Part shown: positions 47,202 to 55,828 of the stretch, in pieces
Numbering within the stretch: the first letter of the stretch is position 1
Layout of the letters: each line of letters starts with the position of its first letter
Source of the DNA: Virgibacillus dokdonensis
GTDB lineage: Bacteria; Bacillota; Bacilli; Bacillales; Amphibacillaceae
Direction: 5' to 3'
Assembly (NCBI RefSeq): GCF_900166595.1
Contig: NZ_LT745763.1
Span: 2,662,986-2,726,985, forward strand
Length of the DNA: 64,000 nucleotides
Translations under genes and position numbers: made by a program
The notes under the pieces: generated by a model
Seen by the model: only the letters and a program-made list of their open reading frames with translations
Told to the model about the DNA's origin: nothing
The model's database searches: none

Positions 47202-48235
47202 TCCATCTCTCCTCCTTCATTAAAATAAGGAACTTTTACTTCTAGGCGTGTGCCTTGATTAGGAAAACTAATTATTTTATAGCTGCCACCTATTTCATAA
47301 GCTCTTTCTCTCATATTTTGTAAACCATATGATCCAGTTTTTAATTTTTTCATATCAAATCCAACCCCATCATCCGTTGCTCGCAGAATAATATTTCCAT
47401 CTCTTTCTACTAACATGACATGCAAAGAATTAGCTTTTGCATGGCGTAATGTATTTGATAAAGCTTCTTGGATAATCCGAAACAATTGGTCCTCTACACC
47501 TTTATCAACAGTAAAATCCTCAATATTCCAATCAATTTGCATTGGCACTTTTTGTGTGAGTTCAATTAACAACTCCTTCGTCCCTTCTTGTAAAGATTTC
47601 CCTTTCAAAGCTACAGGACGTAAATGTAAAAGAAGTGCTCGCATTTCTAACTGCGATTGTTGAATCATATTCTCTACCATCCGAAGTTGTTTTTTCATTG
47701 TTTCATCCTGAGGCGGATTTGTTTCTGTAATTGTCGACATCATCATTGAAGCCGCAAATAATTGCTGACTGACAGAGTCATGCAATTCGCGAGCTAATCT
47801 ATTTCTCTCTTGAACAACAATTTCCTGTAAGCTTTGTTCTCGTTCTACAGCTCGTTCCGTTGCTAATCGTTGAGCATGCTCTGTTTGCATCCTAAATTTA
47901 TGTTGAATTTGCTCAAGATGATGCTGCATTTGTTCCAAGCCTTTTGGTATTTCCAAATCAAAACTTAGTTTTTGTCCTTTAATAATTTCTTCCATTCTCT
48001 TTTCCACAAAGTGAACACGTTGTCTCCAATAGATACCTGCAACTATCCCAGTTATAATACCAACAGTGACAGGAATAACAAATAAAATAAATAAGAAGGA
48101 GATGTCTTCTATTTTTTTATTAACAATCGTACTCCAATCATCTACGAACGCAAAAAGTGTTACTCCTGTTACTAATATTGTTAAAATAATACTATATAAA
48201 ACTGCAGTAGAGATATGCCGTAATAACAGGTTCAT
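47198..48235 (-). CDS. liaS: LiaS-like sensor kinase
   Basis: A 345-residue membrane histidine kinase with two N-terminal transmembrane segments, a HAMP-like linker and HisKA_3 plus ATPase domains. The phospho-acceptor His is in RLARELHDSVSQQL (near 158). It works with LiaR and is held back by LiaF. It overlaps liaF by four bases. Confidence 0.9.
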   Translation of the reverse strand: MNLLLRHISTAVLYSIILTILVTGVTLFAFVDDWSTIVNKKIEDISFLFILFVIPVTVGIITGIVAGIYWRQRVHFVEKRMEEIIKGQKLSFDLEIPKGLEQMQHHLEQIQHKFRMQTEHAQRLATERAVEREQSLQEIVVQERNRLARELHDSVSQQLFAASMMMSTITETNPPQDETMKKQLRMVENMIQQSQLEMRALLLHLRPVALKGKSLQEGTKELLIELTQKVPMQIDWNIEDFTVDKGVEDQLFRIIQEALSNTLRHAKANSLHVMLVERDGNIILRATDDGVGFDMKKLKTGSYGLQNMRERAYEIGGSYKIISFPNQGTRLEVKVPYFNEGGEME

Positions 48236-48966
48236 ATTCGTTTCACCTCGACATCTCCAGAGAATATAGCTATAATTATTTTTACACGAGGGAACGACGT
48301 ATCATAATTTTTCGTTTGATATAATAACGTTTGGTTCATCATACGGTCATGGTAATTTCCAAAAATGTGCGCACGTCCAATAACAGAGCTATGATGAATA
48401 CTAACTTCTACGTCATACGGCACATGAATCTCGATATTCCCTACAAGATGGCGAATAGAGATGACTGCCGTATCATTTGGTAACACAGTATTGCTTAAAT
48501 CTATAACTCGATCACCGAATGCTCCATGAATGTTAACATCTCTCCATTGATAAGCAACATCATCTGTTCTTTGGTCATCAAAAAAGCGGTGATCAAAAAA
48601 AGGGTGTTTACGAACAAGGTCTTCTTGTTCCACCTGCGCCGTTTCCGTATTTAAATAAGGTTTTACCCATTTCGCTACCTTTTTTGATTTCGAATATTGA
48701 ATAACAAATATTGCTATTGTAGAAATAACAAAAAATCGAATCGCAAGCATATTTAAAATGGAAAAAATAATCCCTATTAAACCTGCCCAAAAAAATAATT
48801 TCCCCCAAAAACGTTTAAGATTTTTTCTTCCCACATAAATAAGCAAGGCAAAAAAAAGCGCAGGAATAATCATGCCGCCTTCAAAAAAAGTCATCTCTAA
48901 TACAAAGAGAATGACACCAACAATCAGTATCCAATTCAATGTATCGGTTGATAGTCGATGAAACAT
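48232..48966 (-). CDS. liaF: LiaF-like kinase inhibitor
   Basis: A 244-residue protein with four hydrophobic helices (residues 10-110) and a C-terminal LiaF/DUF2154 soluble domain (INIHGAFGDRVIDLS-type, near 166-240). It represses LiaS in the absence of cell-wall stress. It is the first gene of liaF-liaS-liaR; a terminator separates it from liaIH. Confidence 0.85.
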   Translation of the reverse strand: MFHRLSTDTLNWILIVGVILFVLEMTFFEGGMIIPALFFALLIYVGRKNLKRFWGKLFFWAGLIGIIFSILNMLAIRFFVISTIAIFVIQYSKSKKVAKWVKPYLNTETAQVEQEDLVRKHPFFDHRFFDDQRTDDVAYQWRDVNIHGAFGDRVIDLSNTVLPNDTAVISIRHLVGNIEIHVPYDVEVSIHHSSVIGRAHIFGNYHDRMMNQTLLYQTKNYDTSFPRVKIIIAIFSGDVEVKRI

Positions 48967-49018
48967 GCTGCACCCCTCCTACAATTGCCAAGCTTTCCAA
49001 AAATTTGTTTTCAAGCAA

Positions 49019-49050
49019 TAAAAAAGAAGTAAGGTTGGCCAACTTCTTCC
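49019..49050 (-). terminator. Possible terminator upstream of liaF
   Basis: On the minus strand a stem around AGAAGTTGGCCAACCTTACTTCT runs into TTTTTT. It lies between the stop of liaH and liaF and may end read-through from liaIH. Confidence 0.5.
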
Positions 49051-49152
49051 ATGCGTCTCCAAAAAACAAACCTCTTTCTCTATGCCTTGCCTGGTAACCA
49101 AAAGTGTAATCAGAAAAATCTGCATTTAGTGTACTTTTTTAAACAAGCTATT

Positions 49153-49185
49153 CCAGATGAAAAACAGGCGCTTTATCTTACGCCT
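49153..49185 (-). terminator. Terminator after liaH
   Basis: ACAGGCG...GCGCCTGT stem on the minus strand followed by TTTTT, about 95 bases after the liaH stop. It isolates liaIH from liaFSR. Confidence 0.75.
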
Positions 49186-49278
49186 GTATAGTATACCATG
49201 TTTTTCTATTACAAAGAAGAAATGTCAGGACGCTAGGCAATACTTAAAACACTGTGAAAAATTCTGCTAAACGTCCAA

Positions 49279-49911
49279 TTATACTTCTTCTTTATCATTC
49301 ATTTCTTTTTCTAGGTTAGCAATTTTTTGATCAAATGTGCTACGGTAATAAGCACTATTTACTTTATATTCTAACCCTTCAATATAACGTTCCATTTCAG
49401 CAAATTTTGAAAATGGTTTGTCCGCAGTTTCACCAATGACCCGATTCATTTGAGAATTTGCGCGTGCTATATTTTCCCGTCCCATTAATTCCATGCGCCG
49501 TAAATGCATATCCTTTAACTTATGCTTCATATTTTCGTACTTTTGTTCTAATGTATCAAGTTCAGCAACTGCCTCATCGCGCGAAGCTTTCATGCGCTCA
49601 GCTCTTGCTTGATATTCTTGATGTTCGCGAATCGCAAATTCGTACATTTCTGTTTCTCCGGCTCTTTCAGCAATATTAGCTTGCTTTAACCGTTTATCTG
49701 CTAAATCTTGCGCTAATTGATATTCCTTTAAAAACTCATCTTTTAGCTTGTACTGGCGTTCCAAAAGCTTCCGTACTTTTTCCTTTTCTTGCTCACTTTG
49801 CCTTAAATAATGATTTAAAGCTGCAATGGGGTTTTTTTGCTCCTTTTGATCCATCATATGGTGTAAATCGCTAACGACAGACTCCTTCATTCTTGTGAAA
49901 ATGTTAGTCAT
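49279..49911 (-). CDS. liaH: LiaH-like PspA/IM30 protein
   Basis: A 210-residue PspA-family coiled-coil protein (AALNHYLRQSEQEKEKVRK, then long heptad helices to about residue 190). In Bacillus, LiaH coats stressed membrane areas. The gene lies next to the small membrane protein gene liaI and upstream of liaFSR, but no LiaG gene is present. Confidence 0.88.
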   Translation of the reverse strand: MTNIFTRMKESVVSDLHHMMDQKEQKNPIAALNHYLRQSEQEKEKVRKLLERQYKLKDEFLKEYQLAQDLADKRLKQANIAERAGETEMYEFAIREHQEYQARAERMKASRDEAVAELDTLEQKYENMKHKLKDMHLRRMELMGRENIARANSQMNRVIGETADKPFSKFAEMERYIEGLEYKVNSAYYRSTFDQKIANLEKEMNDKEEV

Positions 49912-49931
49912 TCATTATCTCTCCTTTTTGT

Positions 49932-50285
49932 TTACTTATTTAATTCTGCCCATTCACGTTCAAAATTTGTAAATGGATCGTCTTCTTTTATATGATGTAC
50001 AACTGGATCATCGTCGTCTTTCTTCCAACTTTTATAAATCATGTAGAGTGCCACTATCGCAACAACGCCTATTAACGCAAACATATTTGAAATGGTAATA
50101 CTCAAAACAATGAGCCCTACAATAACCCAGCCTACTTTTCCTGCAACAGAATCAGTTTTCATAAACTGCTTAAAAATAACATACAGTAACCAAATACCTA
50201 GCGCGAAGAATACCATTGGTCCTATGTTAGCAAGTAGGACCATGAAGGCTACTAACCCTGCTAGAAATAAAAGAAATTTTTTCAC
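49932..50285 (-). CDS. liaI: LiaI-like small membrane protein
   Basis: A 117-residue protein with four hydrophobic segments and a charged tail (KSWKKDDDDPVVHHIKEDDPF). The GTG at 50285 follows AAGGAGG. Its place before liaH suggests it anchors LiaH to the membrane, as LiaI does in B. subtilis. The sequence link is weak, so the name rests on position. Confidence 0.65.
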   Translation of the reverse strand: MKKFLLFLAGLVAFMVLLANIGPMVFFALGIWLLYVIFKQFMKTDSVAGKVGWVIVGLIVLSITISNMFALIGVVAIVALYMIYKSWKKDDDDPVVHHIKEDDPFTNFEREWAELNK

Positions 50286-50465
50286 TGCAGCTCCTCCTTC
50301 CTTTAACTTACTTCTATCATACAAGCTAATGCTTTGTTTCGTAATGAACTATAGCCATATTTTCTTCTAGTACTTAAGGCGTACTAGGAGTCAATGAAAT
50401 GAAGTAAGTTGTTAATAGATAATGTTCTGTTTTGTTCACTGCCTCAAATTGCGGTCACAACACAA

Positions 50466-50491
50466 ACAAGACAGCAAGATTATTGCTGCCT
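50466..50491 (-). terminator. Hairpin at the end of dedA
   Basis: On the minus strand GGCAGCAA/TTGCTGTC forms a stem that spans the dedA stop codon and is followed by TTGTTTG. T tract is mixed. Confidence 0.45.
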
Positions 50492-51088
50492 TCTCCGTTT
50501 GATATATAAGTAAACGATAATACCGATCCCTACACCGATACAAATATAAATAACTGTAGAATACAATTCCATAAATGATAGTATGTCGGTCCATGATTCG
50601 CCGAGCTGAACACCGATCAAAATCAATAAAGTATTCCAAAACAATGTACCGGCAACTGTCAGGAATAAAAACATAACAAAATTCATGTTTGACATCCCTG
50701 CTGGAATAGATATTAAACTTCTAACCAAAGGGACCATTCGGCAAATAAATACTGTCCAATAGCCGTACTTATCAAACCAAGCATCTGCTCTTTGAATATC
50801 TTGTTTTTTTAATCTTAGCATAGGACCATATCTGTGAATGATTTTTTCTAATTGTTTAACATCAAGCAAAAGACCAATTCCAAATAAAATAACTGCCCCA
50901 AGAACTGATCCAACTGTTGCTGCAACGATAACACCTACGACAGATAAATTAGTCGTTGTTGTTAGAAATCCTCCAAATGGTAAAACAATTTCTGAAGGTA
51001 TAGGAGGAAATATGTTTTCTAAAGCCATCATGAAAAACACACCAATATAACCTAACTCTTCCATTACTGAAGTGACCCAATGTTGCAT
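50480..51088 (-). CDS. DedA-family membrane protein
   Basis: A 202-residue DedA/SNARE-associated family protein. The conserved ENIFPPIPSEIVLPFGG (residues 24-40) and a RMVPLVRSLISIPAGMSNM stretch (about 117-135) mark the family; members flip lipid carriers such as undecaprenyl phosphate. Its ribosome site (AGGAGAG) lies at the broken end of the truncated gene upstream. Confidence 0.85.
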   Translation of the reverse strand: MQHWVTSVMEELGYIGVFFMMALENIFPPIPSEIVLPFGGFLTTTTNLSVVGVIVAATVGSVLGAVILFGIGLLLDVKQLEKIIHRYGPMLRLKKQDIQRADAWFDKYGYWTVFICRMVPLVRSLISIPAGMSNMNFVMFLFLTVAGTLFWNTLLILIGVQLGESWTDILSFMELYSTVIYICIGVGIGIIVYLYIKRRRQQ

Positions 51089-51099
51089 CTAAATCTCTC

Positions 51100-51450
51100 C
51101 TAGTTTGCTTCCGCTGAACCACCAGGGGCTGTACCAATATCTACGTCTATTCTTTTCGGATATAATGTTGCTAATATATTATATCTTTCACTAATATTAA
51201 ACGGCTGATAGTGCGGTAATAAAACGGCTCCAGCTCCAATCTTAATATGTTCTGTCCTACTCCCAATTAAACCGAGAAGGATGTCTGGAGCTGGGCAAGC
51301 GAATCTTTTCATGTCGTGATGTTCAGCCAACCAATAACGTGAGAAACCAAGCTTGTCCGCTAATTCTGATAATTCAAGCGTAGCTGTTATAGCCTCTTTT
51401 GGTGTAGCCCCATTTAATACAGGCACTTGATCTAAAATACTAAGTTTCAA
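51100..51450 (-). pseudogene. Truncated luciferase-like (LLM) monooxygenase
   Basis: A 116-residue ORF that matches the N-terminal third of LLM-class flavin-dependent oxidoreductases (LSILDQVPVLNGATPKEAI, RYWLAEHHDMKRFACPAPD, then YPKRIDVDIGTAPGGSAEAN). Normal members have about 330 residues. It stops abruptly at TAG and is followed 12 bases later by dedA, so the rest was lost by deletion. It is probably a pseudogene. Confidence 0.8.
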
Positions 51451-51502
51451 TCATCTCCCCCTCCTTATTTTCATTTTTCTTATGGCGAACGAAACTGAAA
51501 CA

Positions 51503-52081
51503 TTATGTATCCATTTTATTAGCAATGCGATCAACCATCTTTTCTGCTGCTCGTCGATAATAATTACTCATATTAGCAAGAGAAGTAACTAATAGAAGCT
51601 CCTGTAAATAATCAGCATTCTGACTAGGTAAAGACTTACTATGCTCTTCCACATCATGAATTAATTGTTCGGTTTCTGATTTCATTTGTTGCATACTATC
51701 TTCAGCAAGCTGTACATAACTTTCATATAAATTTGCTAAGATAAAATTTTCTTCTGTAATCATTTTGTTCAGTTGATGCAATGTTGTTTTGACGTCACTA
51801 ATAGATAGAGCACCTTTTAGCTGGTAAATCATTGCAATTAGCATTAAATGATCCTTAGAGTACTTCTTATTTTCAATCGGATAAAACAGTTTCCCTTTGG
51901 CATAGTTATTAATCATCGTTTTCGTTAAAACTTTTTCTTGTTCATCTCGCTTTAACACGTCAAACTTATTTTCAAATAATTGAATAACTTGATCCATATA
52001 TAAATCTAAATTTGGAATATCATCCAATGATAATTGGCTATTTAATTGAATTTGTTTAAAAAAATCATGCAAATTTTCCAT
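51503..52081 (-). CDS. DUF1836 family protein
   Basis: A 192-residue helical protein of the DUF1836 family (LPDLDLYMDQVIQLF-like NLDLYMDQVIQLFENKF, then VLTKTMINNYAKGKLF and KKYSKDHLMLIAMIYQLK). A MerR-like DNA-binding fold is expected in the middle. The function is unknown. GAGGG precedes the ATG. It stands alone between the broken LLM gene and the hemolysin III gene. Confidence 0.75.
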   Translation of the reverse strand: MENLHDFFKQIQLNSQLSLDDIPNLDLYMDQVIQLFENKFDVLKRDEQEKVLTKTMINNYAKGKLFYPIENKKYSKDHLMLIAMIYQLKGALSISDVKTTLHQLNKMITEENFILANLYESYVQLAEDSMQQMKSETEQLIHDVEEHSKSLPSQNADYLQELLLVTSLANMSNYYRRAAEKMVDRIANKMDT

Positions 52082-52239
52082 TCAATACCCTCTTTTGTAC
52101 GTTCAATGTAAATTGATTTATTTCCAACCTATTATACGAAATTAAAAATAAGAAGTAAACCTTGACTACATCTTAAAATGCATATATCATTGTTATATAG
52201 TTTTTGAAACTACATATTAAACTAAAGGTGTTGATTAAA

Positions 52240-52887
52240 ATGGGTGTATATATTCGAGAACCGATTAATGGACTAACACATTTATTCGGTGCAATATTGT
52301 CGTTTATCGGTCTTTGGGCATTAATTTTTAAAGCAAATGAAACAATTGGTTCCCCACTTGCTATTACAGCAGTTGTAATTTTCGGCTTAAGTATGACATT
52401 ATTGTATTCCGCATCAGCAACATACCATATGGTTATTGCAAAAAAACAGGTCATTGCTTTTCTCCGACGTATAGACCATTCCATGATTTATATATTAATA
52501 GCTGGAACGTATACACCATTGTGTCTCATCAGTTTAAAAGGCACGTTAGGGTGGACGCTTTTTATTATTATTACAACTTTAGCAGTTTTAGGTGTAGTAT
52601 TTAAATTAGTATGGTTCCATTGCCCAAGGTGGCTATCTACTTTACTCTATATAGGAATGGGCTGGATTGTAGTATTTTTCAGTTCAAATTTAGCACCTAT
52701 CATAAATAAAGGTGGAATGGTATTTCTAGTCTTGGGAGGAGTCATCTATACCGTTGGTGGTATCATTTACGCATTAAAGCCAAAAGCACTAAATTTTAAG
52801 CATATGGGCTTTCATGAAATTTTCCACCTGTTTATTCTAGCAGGTAGTTTATTCCATTTCATTACTGTATATGTTTATGTCTTATAA
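52240..52887 (+). CDS. Hemolysin III (PAQR) family membrane protein
   Basis: A 215-residue protein with seven hydrophobic segments. The PAQR/HlyIII residues are visible: GLTHLFGA (His in helix 1), DHSMIYILIAGTYTP, and FHEIFHLFILAG with the HxxxH near the end. These residues bind zinc and suggest a hydrolase role, but the physiological function is unsettled. The start at 52240 follows AAAGGTG. Confidence 0.85.
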   Translation: MGVYIREPINGLTHLFGAILSFIGLWALIFKANETIGSPLAITAVVIFGLSMTLLYSASATYHMVIAKKQVIAFLRRIDHSMIYILIAGTYTPLCLISLKGTLGWTLFIIITTLAVLGVVFKLVWFHCPRWLSTLLYIGMGWIVVFFSSNLAPIINKGGMVFLVLGGVIYTVGGIIYALKPKALNFKHMGFHEIFHLFILAGSLFHFITVYVYVL

Positions 52888-52935
52888 AACGTAGCTTCAA
52901 CCAATTTGGAGTGTTGATATCCCCAATTATACTAT

Positions 52936-53021
52936 TAGAAAAACTGGACTTATCACCAAGTATTATGATAAAAGCCTTCGTTTTCTTTATAAACCAAAAA
53001 ACCTTATACTTTCCTATAGTG
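52936..53021 (-). repeat. Intergenic repeat, copy C
   Basis: An 86-base element in minus orientation that begins CACTATAGGAAAGTATAAGG and ends in the hairpin that closes with CAGTTTTTCTA. It shares long blocks with the copies at 54098 and 26102. It stands in the convergent gap between the hemolysin III and CBS genes. Confidence 0.75.
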
Positions 53022-53023
53022 CG

Positions 53024-53062
53024 AAAAAGTACGCCGCTGACCAGGATCAGCAGCGTACTTTT
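53024..53062 (-). terminator. Strong terminator of the CBS-domain gene
   Basis: An 16-base stem around AAAGTACGCTGCTGATC / GATCAGCGGCGTACTTT with T tracts on both strands. It lies directly behind the stop of the CBS gene. Confidence 0.85.
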
Positions 53063-53500
53063 TTATTGCTGTGGACTCGAAGGATTCGAAATACTGGACA
53101 AAGCTTCTCCTGCCTCATTCTGTAGCTGATGATCTACAGCTAAATCCCCTAAAGCAACCATGCCAATAATTTTGCCCTTTTCCACAACGGGTAAACGTCT
53201 AATTTGTTGTTGCGCCATTAGCTCCGCTGCTTCATGAATATCCATTTCAGGAGTGCCATGAACGATTTTTTGTGCTGTCATCACTTGAGAAACTGGGGTT
53301 TGTGCTGCTTCCCCTTGCGCTGTAGACCGTAATGTAATATCGCGATCTGTCAACATACCTGCCAAATTTCCTTGTGTATCTACAACAGGTATGGCGCCAA
53401 TATTATGTTCACTCATTAATGCTGCAGCTTCTTGAATAGTTTGCGAATCGTTTACTGTGTACACATTTTGTGTCATATAGCTACGAATTTGATGATTCAT
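53063..53500 (-). CDS. CBS-domain protein
   Basis: A 145-residue protein with two CBS domains (residues 5-60: VYTVNDSQTIQEAAALMSEH and IPVVDTQGNLAGMLTDRD; residues 72-125: IRRLPVVEKGKIIGMVALGD). Tandem CBS pairs sense adenine nucleotides. The partner is not known. GGAGG precedes the ATG. Confidence 0.85.
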   Translation of the reverse strand: MNHQIRSYMTQNVYTVNDSQTIQEAAALMSEHNIGAIPVVDTQGNLAGMLTDRDITLRSTAQGEAAQTPVSQVMTAQKIVHGTPEMDIHEAAELMAQQQIRRLPVVEKGKIIGMVALGDLAVDHQLQNEAGEALSSISNPSSPQQ

Positions 53501-53564
53501 AAAATAACCTCCCTTTATGCTTAGGATGGCTAAAATGTTTTTGCTTATTCGGCTTATTTTTTTA

Positions 53565-53650
53565 GAAAAACTTGGCTTGTCGCCAAGTCTTATGGAGGAA
53601 ACTGTAGTTTTTCTTATACTATAAGCCTTAAAACTTTATACTTGTATAAA
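53565..53650 (-). repeat. Intergenic repeat, copy D (diverged)
   Basis: On the minus strand it begins ACAAGTATAAAG and ends with the hairpin CTTGGCGACAAGCCAAG followed by TTTTTCTA. The two ends match the family; the middle differs from the other copies. Confidence 0.6.
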
Positions 53651-53717
53651 AGACTCCACTTATCTCCACGTTTTTTTCTAAGCTGATAAACTTTCATGTT
53701 TTTACTTTCCTTTAGCA

Positions 53718-53756
53718 GAAAAAACCTCTCCCGTCTATTTTTAAAGAGGGAGAGAT
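53718..53756 (-). terminator. Terminator of the YppG-like gene
   Basis: On the minus strand TCTCTCCC pairs with GGGAGAGG and is followed by TTTTTT. It lies 13-50 bases beyond the gene stop. Confidence 0.85.
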
Positions 53757-53768
53757 TATTTATAAGAA

Positions 53769-54014
53769 CTACTTTTTAAAAAAAGAAGATAGAAGTGGGC
53801 TTACTTGGCCATATAATTTGTTTACCTGTGACGCTACTTCTGTCACTTTGTTAAAATCAACTTGCCCTTCCTGATCACGAAAGTTAGTTAATAGTTGCAT
53901 CACACCAGAAGATGTTTGGTCCTGTTTGCGTGGCTGAGTAGGCTTTCCAATCCAATTAGGTGCATGTCTAGGTCGATCTTGTCGTAGCTGTTTTCTTCGC
54001 CTTTCAGGAAACAA
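53769..54014 (-). CDS. YppG-like spore protein
   Basis: A small basic protein of about 81 residues (FPERRRKQLRQDRPRHAPNW, then a DQEGQVDFNKVTEVASQVNKLYGQVSPLLSSFF tail). The tail pattern fits the YppG family of sporulation proteins. The start is uncertain: TTG at 54014 has AGAGG eight bases upstream, while ATG at 54020 is two bases from it. Confidence 0.65.
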   Translation of the reverse strand: MFPERRRKQLRQDRPRHAPNWIGKPTQPRKQDQTSSGVMQLLTNFRDQEGQVDFNKVTEVASQVNKLYGQVSPLLSSFFKK

Positions 54015-54097
54015 TGTCATCACCTCTTTCAAGGATGTTTCTATATAGTCTATGTGTGGCTTAATATGAATGAGAATGGACATTTGTATTATTTTTA

Positions 54098-54183
54098 CAC
54101 TATAGGTAAGTATAAGATTTTTTGGTTTATAAAGAAAACGAAGACTTTCGCCATAAGACTTAGCAACAAACTAAGTTTTTCTA
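54098..54183 (+). repeat. Intergenic repeat, copy B
   Basis: An 86-base element in plus orientation: CACTATAGGTAAGTATAAG, then TTTTTTGGTTTATAAAGAAA, and the terminal hairpin ACTTAGCAACAAACTAAGT with TTTTTCTA. It is the closest relative of copy C. Confidence 0.75.
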
Positions 54184-54260
54184 AGGAAAAAGTCAAGCTA
54201 AAAACTTCGAAGTATGAAAGAAACTTTTTTTATTTGTGCATTGCTGTTGTATGGATACAT

Positions 54261-55439
54261 TTATTTAAAGTTATCCGAAGCTCCTGTTTTACTAAAATTT
54301 ACATCTACCGTTACATGAATATCTGCTTTGGAGAAATAGTTTTCTCCTTGATCCCAATTGTCTTTTACTTTTTGCCATAGGTCATAGTGACGTTGAAAAA
54401 GTGTATCACCTATTTGGATAACATCTACTTGTAAATCATCCTGTACTACTTTTATCGTTTTTTCTGTAATTTCTTTCACCTTTTTTTCAGTTTCTTTTTC
54501 CAATTTTTTAAAAAATGAAGCTTTAAGCACTTTAGATTCTCCAAGCATTTCTGTTATACTCCCCTCTATATTCAAGGAAATCTCAAAAGCTAGATTATCT
54601 TTATCATCACTTAAAACATCGTATGTGTGATTTATATCTACTAATTCAATCACAACGTCTTCGTCATCGACATTAACCATAACCGGACTTGTTTGATCAT
54701 GCTCTGTTAAAAATGCTAATCCCCTCGTCTCTTCTCCTGATAAAGAAGCAACCATTCTATTTTCAGGAGCTTGAAAAACAGCGGCGTTTTTATATTTTAA
54801 CGTTTGGTTATCTCCCACTTGAATTTCAGGAATGGTGTAACTCCGCTTCGTTAACATCCGTCCCTGCAATTGGCCAACTTGAAGAGGCTCTAAGGAACTT
54901 GCTGTTTTATAGCTATTCTCCAATAATGAATCAATATAAAGTGCAGGAACTTTTTCTCCAGGTGGGAGTACATCTAGAATTTCTTTTGCTTCCGTTCCTT
55001 CTTTGGCAATTAATACGGTCATTCCTCTTCGCATTTCATGGTCACGTATATACACATCCATGACCTTGGAAAATAATTGGGGTTTTTTCGCAACTTGATC
55101 CGATACAACAACAACTTTCATATGTTGAAAAAAAAGCCGCTCATTCGCAGAAGTAGCCATTTCTCTAATAATTTCAAAAATACTACTTCCTGTTATTGTT
55201 ATATTATGATAAGCCTCTTGTTGCCTACCTCCACCTTGCAATGGTGTTCCCAAGCCACCGGGAAGTACAATTTGATTTGTAAGCTTTATCTTAAAAGAAT
55301 TATCGTTACCATTTTCTTCCTCAAGATCAATCGCTGAACCCACAACGAACCCCTGATCTTCAATCTCCGTTCGGTCCCAACACCCCGTTAAAAGCAGGAA
55401 TACAATCATACAAAGGACAAAAATGGGCATTTTTTTCAC
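54261..55439 (-). CDS. Spore germination lipoprotein GerC family
   Basis: A 392-residue Ger(x)C protein. The lipobox is LLTGCWD (Cys near 20), and the family segments RTEIEDQGFVVGSAID and FFQHMKVVVVSDQVA are clear. It is normally encoded with GerA and GerB partners to form a germinant receptor. Here it stands without gerA and next to a gerB remnant. GTG start. Confidence 0.85.
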   Translation of the reverse strand: MKKMPIFVLCMIVFLLLTGCWDRTEIEDQGFVVGSAIDLEEENGNDNSFKIKLTNQIVLPGGLGTPLQGGGRQQEAYHNITITGSSIFEIIREMATSANERLFFQHMKVVVVSDQVAKKPQLFSKVMDVYIRDHEMRRGMTVLIAKEGTEAKEILDVLPPGEKVPALYIDSLLENSYKTASSLEPLQVGQLQGRMLTKRSYTIPEIQVGDNQTLKYKNAAVFQAPENRMVASLSGEETRGLAFLTEHDQTSPVMVNVDDEDVVIELVDINHTYDVLSDDKDNLAFEISLNIEGSITEMLGESKVLKASFFKKLEKETEKKVKEITEKTIKVVQDDLQVDVIQIGDTLFQRHYDLWQKVKDNWDQGENYFSKADIHVTVDVNFSKTGASDNFK

Positions 55440-55493
55440 ATTGCATCCATCCTTTAGTTTCTCTTTCCATTCTTTTTCCCTACTTTTTACGTT

Positions 55494-55625
55494 TTATACG
55501 GAAGCAAAAATGCGAATGCATTGGATAATAGCTATAATTAAAAAAGGAAAGCTTGCATAAATATAAAATGACATTTTTAAAATGTTAAATATCGTTAATC
55601 CATCTGTAATCCATTTTAATTTTAA
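55494..55625 (-). pseudogene. Remnant of a GerB-type germination permease
   Basis: The minus strand codes for WITDGLTIFNILKMSFYIYA followed by FPFLIIAIIQCIRIFASV and a stop: a final membrane helix with the end pattern of GerB permeases. A stop codon lies at the left of the fragment and no start codon is usable. Its place upstream of gerC and the length of the piece support a lost gerB gene. The evidence is suggestive. Confidence 0.45.
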
Positions 55626-55828
55626 CTAAAAATCCATCTAACAAAGAATACAGTCTAAAACTGCAGTAGGCTGACTAATGAATAAGATACAAAATTTAAG
55701 ATATGGAATTCAAGGTAAAACATATATAAAACATCATGCATTATTGGAGTTACTTTTAAAATTTTTTCATACATGCTATATTTTTATATAGTTTACTTAT
55801 ACAAAACAAAGATGAGCGTGATGAGAAA

